In this document: piece by piece, positions 59,161 through 64,000 of the stretch
How positions within the stretch are numbered: position 1 is the stretch's first letter
Layout: each line of letters begins with the position of its first letter
Assembly: GCA_963556255.1 (NCBI GenBank)
Contig: OY744605.1
Location: 85,883,021 to 85,947,020 of the forward strand
Reading direction: 5' to 3'
Length of the DNA stretch: 64,000 nucleotides
Source: Allolobophora icterica
Taxonomy: Eukaryota; Annelida; Clitellata; Crassiclitellata; Lumbricidae
The notes under the pieces: model-generated
What the model saw: only the letters and a program-made list of their open reading frames with translations
What the model was told of the DNA's origin: nothing
The model's database searches: none
Position numbers and translations under genes: made by a program

Positions 59161-60226
59161 AGGCAAGAGAAAGAGATCTCTCGATACATCATCCTGCTCT
59201 TCAAATGCAGGCGATGTTTCGATGACAAAGAATATCCTTGATACACCTAAATCAGACAATCAACATAAGTCAGACTTACTACTTGAAAACCAGGAAATCT
59301 TGTCGTCTTCAGCCTGTGAAACTGCTTCATACCAAACGAGTTTCGCCGAAACTTCTGGAAACACAAACGGTGACGGTCCAGATGAAGACATACGTGGTAA
59401 CTATAAATCAAATTCTGTTGAAGATATCAGAAATTTCTTGTATAATTCCTCCGACAATCTTCGCCATGATAATGTCACACACTTTGAATCGCACTTTGAA
59501 TCAACGGCAAAAAGACGATCACATTCATTGGAAAACCGGCAAGGTCTGGTAATAAATGGGAATAATACAAAAACATTGATTGAAGATGACTTCGTGAAGG
59601 CAGTCCCTACTGAGAAGCTCCAGGATCGGCGGTGTAGGATGGATGGCCACCCACATGCACACCCGAAAAAGACACTCAAGACAAGCATTTATAAACGTCC
59701 GATCATTGACAGCACTGAGAAATCTGTTTCTCAGAAATGTGTTGATGAGATATGTAATGATGAATTTCCTGCATGACATTGTCAAGATGATGTAAATTTT
59801 CAGGTTTTTAGTGATATTGAAATGATTGAAATGTCAAATGCAAATATGGTAAGACAAGAGAAGATCATTACCATGAATAATTCCACAATGTTGACAAATG
59901 AGGTGATAAATGATGTAAACAAATCAATAACTGACCAAGTTATTAAAAGCAAAGTTAACCACAAATCCCGTCCTTCTCTGACTGAGGAAAAAAGGAGCTC
60001 TTACGGGAGGTTCAGTCACGCACTGTGTATATACAGGGGCATAAGGATGACCTCCGTATATATTTCAAACACATGCCTCGTCAACTCAACAAGGAAATAG
60101 TTGAGAAGACTAGGGGAGAGGTTGACAAGGTTTTCATTACACAACAAGATGTACTCAAAATCAACTTCTTAAGATACAATCACTAAATCTTTCTGCGTTT
60201 TTTTCAGATTGTTTTTCTCCATAAAC

Positions 60227-60291
<65 letters not shown>

Positions 60292-60730
60292 AAGCCTGTG
60301 AAAACTAGCATTCCATTTTCGTTGACAGTCCAGCCTTTGTCTAACAACAAACCGCCTCCTGTGAAAAGACAGGATAAGGATTACTTTGTTAAAGGGGTAG
60401 TATTTGGCTTATTTGAAAATCAAGAGAATTTAAACGAGATTGCATTGGAAAAGGGAGCTCATCATATCCATAGACTGGATAATTCCGAATTTAGCAAAGC
60501 CACATTGATTGCTTACCCCAAAGGGACTGTTCTTCCAGAATTATAGGAAGTGAGTGGCAGAAGATATATAGTTCATCCTTATGTGCCTGGACCTTAAAGA
60601 TGTGATCATTGTCAAATGTTTAGTCACTCAAAATTATTATTTTTCAGACGAGAAGCTGTGTGCAGTAGATGCAGTGGTAGCCACTGTTATGTTGACTGTC
60701 CAGATAAAACTAACTCTAATGAATTAACGC
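59161..60730 (+). pseudogene. Jockey/I-type LINE ORF1 (gag-like nucleic-acid-binding protein), broken
   Basis: Plus-strand frames: a basic N-terminus KKKSEIGKGKRKRSLDTSS (from about 59130), a Ser/Asn-rich region (to 59776), LREVQSRTVYIQGHKDDLRI in another frame (60010-60065), then FVKGVVFGLFENQENLNEIA (60385 on), YPKGTVLPEL, YIVHPYVPGP and two zinc knuckles. The first, CDHCQMFSH, lacks its fourth ligand (Phe where Cys is expected); the second, CSRCSGSHCYVDC, is complete. The order GV...L...YVPGP-RC plus two knuckles is that of LINE ORF1 proteins. Stops at 60546 and 60597, frameshifts, and a 60-bp (AT)n tract (60229-60288) show decay. No RT follows. Confidence 0.68.
60229..60288. repeat. (AT)n microsatellite inside the ORF1 remnant
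   Basis: About 60 bp of pure AT dinucleotide interrupting ORF1 coding text. Confidence 0.95.
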
Positions 60731-61079
60731 TTTGGAGTTATTTATACTATATAATGAACAGTTTAAAAAGGTGTCAAGTGAACATTTGGAAACAGTACAC
60801 TGAAGTGTAGAAAGACAAAATGAGAGACAGCCGACTGTATACAGCATAAAGGGAGAGAGAGACAGACAGACAGACAAAAGCAGGCAGAAAGAGACAGAGA
60901 CTTTGAAGAGAGAAGGACAGATACAGAAACAGAATTGATTCTGTCTATCTTTCACCCATTTCTAATACCATTGGACCAGTCTGAGAGCGTATTTATAAGA
61001 ACTGTTGGAGCCGACTTAAAGGTGTCCAAGACGAGTTTGGTAGATGCGTACACAATTATTCGTCATATCATTATTACTA
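60731..61079 (+). repeat. Module E copy and backbone module
   Basis: Module E at 60800-60930 (GTAGAAAGACAAAATGAGAG, ACAGCCGACTGTATACAGCA, GACA-rich), then GACTTAAAGGTGTCCAAGAC at 61013. No gene. Confidence 0.6.
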
Positions 61080-61426
<347 letters not shown>

Positions 61427-62532
61427 CATGAAGATGAAGAGTTTGAAGGCTGTAGCGGATGTCCCTTTCATCACCCAAATACACTGAATGTATAGAATAG
61501 CGCTATATGATTTGTGTGTATGATACAAATGATTTATCATAGTTATTGATTGGTATTAATTGTTTAGTTAATTAACCAGCACGTAAGACCAGTACGATAA
61601 GGGTAATTAATAATATAGAGTTAGGGGACAAGTTAGAGGGTTTGAGAGTTGTCAACCGCAAGATGCCAAGATTCCATTGGTCAATACGAAATTACTGGTT
61701 AATTCAACGTCGATCGTCTGCTGGTGACGTGGCAGAGGAGAGTCGGTTATTCGCCGCTGATGGCGATAGTTGGTCGTGGTGAAGCTACGACGTTTGACTC
61801 AGGAAGAGGCAAACATTGGTGATAGAAATCGTCAAATGTTCACGTTAGTCGTGTAGAACAGAGTACATTCTACGATACGGTGAACTTGGGATCGAAATCG
61901 GTCGACATTTAACAAAGTTAGTATCGAACGATTAAAAACTGAAGTTGCGAGTGAAGATGCGAGCATAGCGTCTTCAAGTTACAGTTCGATACGTGTAAAA
62001 CTACGAGCTAGTGATACGAACGATTGAACTTCGGATCGGCAAGTAGTTTCGAAATAAAGAGACTAAAATACTTGTTCGAACATTGGCTTTCTGGGAACAT
62101 CCAGAAAGAATTCTACGTGGAAACATCAGACCGGCACATACCTGGGTTGTTCTGAGTACGGACGAGGAGATCGGGAGATAACTCTTCAAATAAAGCTTCG
62201 ATAAACGGGCGAAGGACATTGTTGGTGAACTCGTCATACGAATGCCAAGAAGGAACTCCAATGGTGCACTACCACGGGAGGGTAATTTAATGTGCTTATA
62301 TTTAGCCTAGATATATAGAATATTTAAGATGCATACGTGCTGGTCTTAGGTAAGATAGGTCTTGTCTAGACTAGAGGATTGTTTAGGCGTGATCTATTAT
62401 TGAACTGTGAAATAACTTGCATTGATTATATCGTTAAAATACATATAATGACAAGCACAGGTCTTGTAATTGACTCTACAATTGAATGATGTATGTTGTG
62501 AATTGTTGATGGGGGCTCTGAGCAAATGAAAA

Positions 62533-62540
62533 TATAAAAG
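62533..62540 (+). promoter_or_regulatory. Candidate LTR TATA box
   Basis: TATAAAAG, about 100 bp before the primer-binding-like site and 470 bp before the gag ATG. The distance fits a U3/R boundary near 62565. The assignment rests on position only. Confidence 0.35.
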
Positions 62541-62635
62541 CAACGAGGTATTAGATCCATACCAGTCCCTAAGAGATAACCAAACAAGGGGCCTATCTGC
62601 TAATAAGGTTATTAGCGATAGTAACGTTACAAAAC

Positions 62636-62654
62636 TGGGTGGCTCGACACGGGA
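62636..62654 (+). promoter_or_regulatory. Candidate tRNA primer-binding site
   Basis: TGGGTGGCTCGACACGGGA begins with TGG, the complement of the universal tRNA 3' CCA, and resembles the GGCTCG-CGGGAT type of retroelement primer-binding site. It lies four bases after a possible LTR end (TTACA). Confidence 0.35.
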
Positions 62655-63004
62655 TTAAAATAGGATCCGTTTTAATTAGAATCAGGGATAAATTACCTGT
62701 AGATAACGAGTCTAGTTCAGTTGGTAGAAACATAGAAATTTCCAGTATAATAGATTTGACGGTAGCTGCTGGAACTATTTTCGGCAGGTTAGTGGTAGTG
62801 TGACGTAAGCATATTCAAATAAAAGGAATTTGATTAGTCGAGGTAAGGTCAGGTGGTGACCTCTGACGTTGACTTGAATTGCTATTGGATAAAAATAGGT
62901 CGAGTCAGGTTAATTTTTGAAGTTTGATAGACAAACTGGAAAATTTGTAGAAGCGAGTGAGACGAAGTATATATAACGCCAAGTTAAGATACTACCTCAC
63001 AAAC

Positions 63005-64000
63005 ATGGCGGCCGAGTATCAGAAATGGCTCAAAATTGCAACTGAAATGGGGGTCCAAGGATCAGAGGTGAAGGATTTCATCCAAGCCAGACTGGAGGAG
63101 AGTAGATTAGAGAAAGTGAGACAAGACGAGACCGAATTAAGGAAAATGCAGCTAGAGTTTGATCAGAAAAAACTCTCAGAGGAAAGAGAAATGAAGAAAC
63201 TCTCAGAGGAGAGAGAAATGCAGAAACTCTCAGAGGAGAGAGAAATGCAGAAACTCTCAGAGGAGAGAGAAATGCAGAAACTCTCAGAGGAGAGAGAAAT
63301 GCAGAAACAGGAGAGAGAATTGAAAAAACTCTCAGAGGAGAGAGAAATGCAGAAACTCTCAGAGGAGAGAGAAATGCAAATGAAGCTAAGGGAGCTTGAG
63401 ATTCAAAAGGAGCTTAAGTTGAAGGAGTTAGAATGTAGACTCCAATATGACAGTCAACGAGAAGACAGGATGAGTAATGGCATAGACAGAGGAAACATGG
63501 AACAATGCAATGGAGTGAAGTTTCTCAAAATGCCAACATTCAATGCAGATAAAGATTGCCTCGATGCTTACCTACTTAGGTTCGAGAGGATGTGTGTCAC
63601 TTATAGTATACCAGAGAATTTGTGGTCTTTATCTCTTGCGAGATTTCTTGAAGGCAAAGCCTTAGAAGTTTATGAAAGAATGAACGCAGAAGATGTGCAG
63701 AGTTATGAGAAGCTTAAGCAAGAGCTTTTGCAGCGTTTTGAATTATCAGAATCCGGATATAGAAAATTGTTCAAAATGGAAAGGAAAGAGAAAAATGAAA
63801 GCGTTGGGCAATTCGTTGAAAGATTAAAACGATATTTGAGACAGTGGAGGACGATGGCGGAGATGGAAGAGAGTTATGAAGGATTAGAGGCATTAATCCT
63901 AAGAGATCAATTTTATGTCACCTGCGATAACGAGTTGAGAAGATTCTTGAAAGAAAGAGGAAAACTCAGTCTTAGTGAGATGACTATCCAGGCACAGAAT
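63005..64000 (+). CDS. LTR retrotransposon Gag, 5' part, open to window end
   Basis: ATG at 63005 (in AACATGGCGG) opens 332 codons with no stop before the window ends. Residues 1-55: MAAEYQKWLKIATEMG and a charged helix. Residues about 56-124: seven copies of the nonapeptide KLSEEREMQ (27-bp DNA repeat, 63168-63375), one shortened to KQERELK between them, forming a highly charged helix. From about 170: VKFLKMPTFNADKDCLDAYL, RFERMCVTYSIPENLW, ARFLEGKALEVY and LKQELLQRFELSESGYR, then LEALILRDQFYVTCDNELRR, FLKERGKLSLSEM. This is the capsid layout of Ty3/Gypsy-type Gag, and its last part resembles the SCAN domain, which is known to derive from Gmr1-like Gypsy elements. The frame is intact, so the element may be young. 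Nucleocapsid and pol would lie beyond the window. Confidence 0.82.
   Translation, partial: MAAEYQKWLKIATEMGVQGSEVKDFIQARLEESRLEKVRQDETELRKMQLEFDQKKLSEEREMKKLSEEREMQKLSEEREMQKLSEEREMQKLSEEREMQKQERELKKLSEEREMQKLSEEREMQMKLRELEIQKELKLKELECRLQYDSQREDRMSNGIDRGNMEQCNGVKFLKMPTFNADKDCLDAYLLRFERMCVTYSIPENLWSLSLARFLEGKALEVYERMNAEDVQSYEKLKQELLQRFELSESGYRKLFKMERKEKNESVGQFVERLKRYLRQWRTMAEMEESYEGLEALILRDQFYVTCDNELRRFLKERGKLSLSEMTIQAQN

Larger units (their letters stand above)
61427..63004 (+). other. Probable LTR and leader of an LTR retrotransposon
   Basis: No coding frame. The region precedes a gag frame and contains an ordered set of LTR-like signals: TATAAAAG at 62533-62540, a possible LTR end at GTTACA (about 62631), and a primer-binding-like TGGGTGGCTCGACACGGGA (62636-62654). 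A 350-base leader follows to the ATG at 63005. Only one LTR would be inside the window, so its borders cannot be confirmed. The left border is unknown. The first part (61430-61560) may be unrelated flank. Confidence 0.5.

Noticed and set aside
59222..59776. Host gene exon (185 codons)
   Set aside because: It is continuous with downstream ORF1-type knuckle sequence, and no splice-site pattern or host domain is visible; a host origin is not fully excluded.

Overview
The window looks like non-genic DNA from a metazoan nuclear genome, most plausibly a marine invertebrate (a mollusc or other lophotrochozoan; this is inference from the repeat types, not proof). I find no convincing host protein gene, no intact tRNA or rRNA gene, and nothing bacterial or viral. 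It is a dense pile of transposable elements of several classes, often nested, over a backbone of decayed short modules that recur in both orientations. Long reading frames outside the elements are translations of microsatellites, and one crosses a 200-base assembly gap (1308-1507).

Elements that can be named: (a) CR1/L2-group LINEs with a shared 3' end and short tandem tails, including a 466-residue uninterrupted reverse transcriptase frame at 17639-19039 and a near-intact one at 14784-16529; (b) RTE-clade LINEs, the largest at 54656-57890 with endonuclease and reverse transcriptase, plus a 5'-truncated copy at 3211-3998 with a 10-bp target duplication, an internally inverted copy at 27400-28195, and smaller pieces; (c) other Jockey/CR1-group fragments at 1600-2358, 6585-6875, 21795-22350 and 25020-26288, and an isolated ORF1 (nucleic-acid-binding) remnant at 59161-60730; (d) tRNA-derived SINEs, one of which carries the same 3' tail as the resident L2-like LINE; (e) DNA transposons and MITEs with exact boundaries: hAT-type at 2359-2555, 13259-14603, 26428-26866 and 43937-44267, a piggyBac-type MITE with TTAA ends at 12414-13018, a long-armed foldback/Mutator-like element with 9-bp target duplications at 42826-43733, a Helitron-type 3' end at about 32413, and an internally deleted mariner at 54049-54655; (f) the start of an LTR retrotransposon gag frame at 63005, open to the end of the window, with a nine-residue tandem repeat and a SCAN-like capsid region.

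Layout: 1-4 kb LINE remnants; 4-11.5 kb backbone modules with two paralogous blocks and a cluster of (ATT)n tracts; 12-14.6 kb a four-layer nest (RTE, L2-like, piggyBac MITE, hAT); 14.8-19.1 kb three L2-like LINEs; 19.1-32.4 kb mixed backbone, LINE pieces, microsatellites and MITEs; 32.6-37.3 kb a segmental duplication running into a recent 946-949 bp triplication; 37.3-50.2 kb backbone, SINEs and the foldback element; 50.2-52.0 kb the second copy of the segmental duplication; 53.7-57.9 kb mariner and RTE; 58.5-61.4 kb SINE, ORF1 remnant and microsatellites; 61.4-64.0 kb LTR retrotransposon.

The least explained part is the backbone. A motif close to TTTAACGACATCTTATGGC, usually followed by GGCCGTTGACGTCGACA and accompanied by a motif close to TTTTAAAGGTGTCTAAG, occurs about fifty times by eye on both strands between 2.6 and 58 kb.
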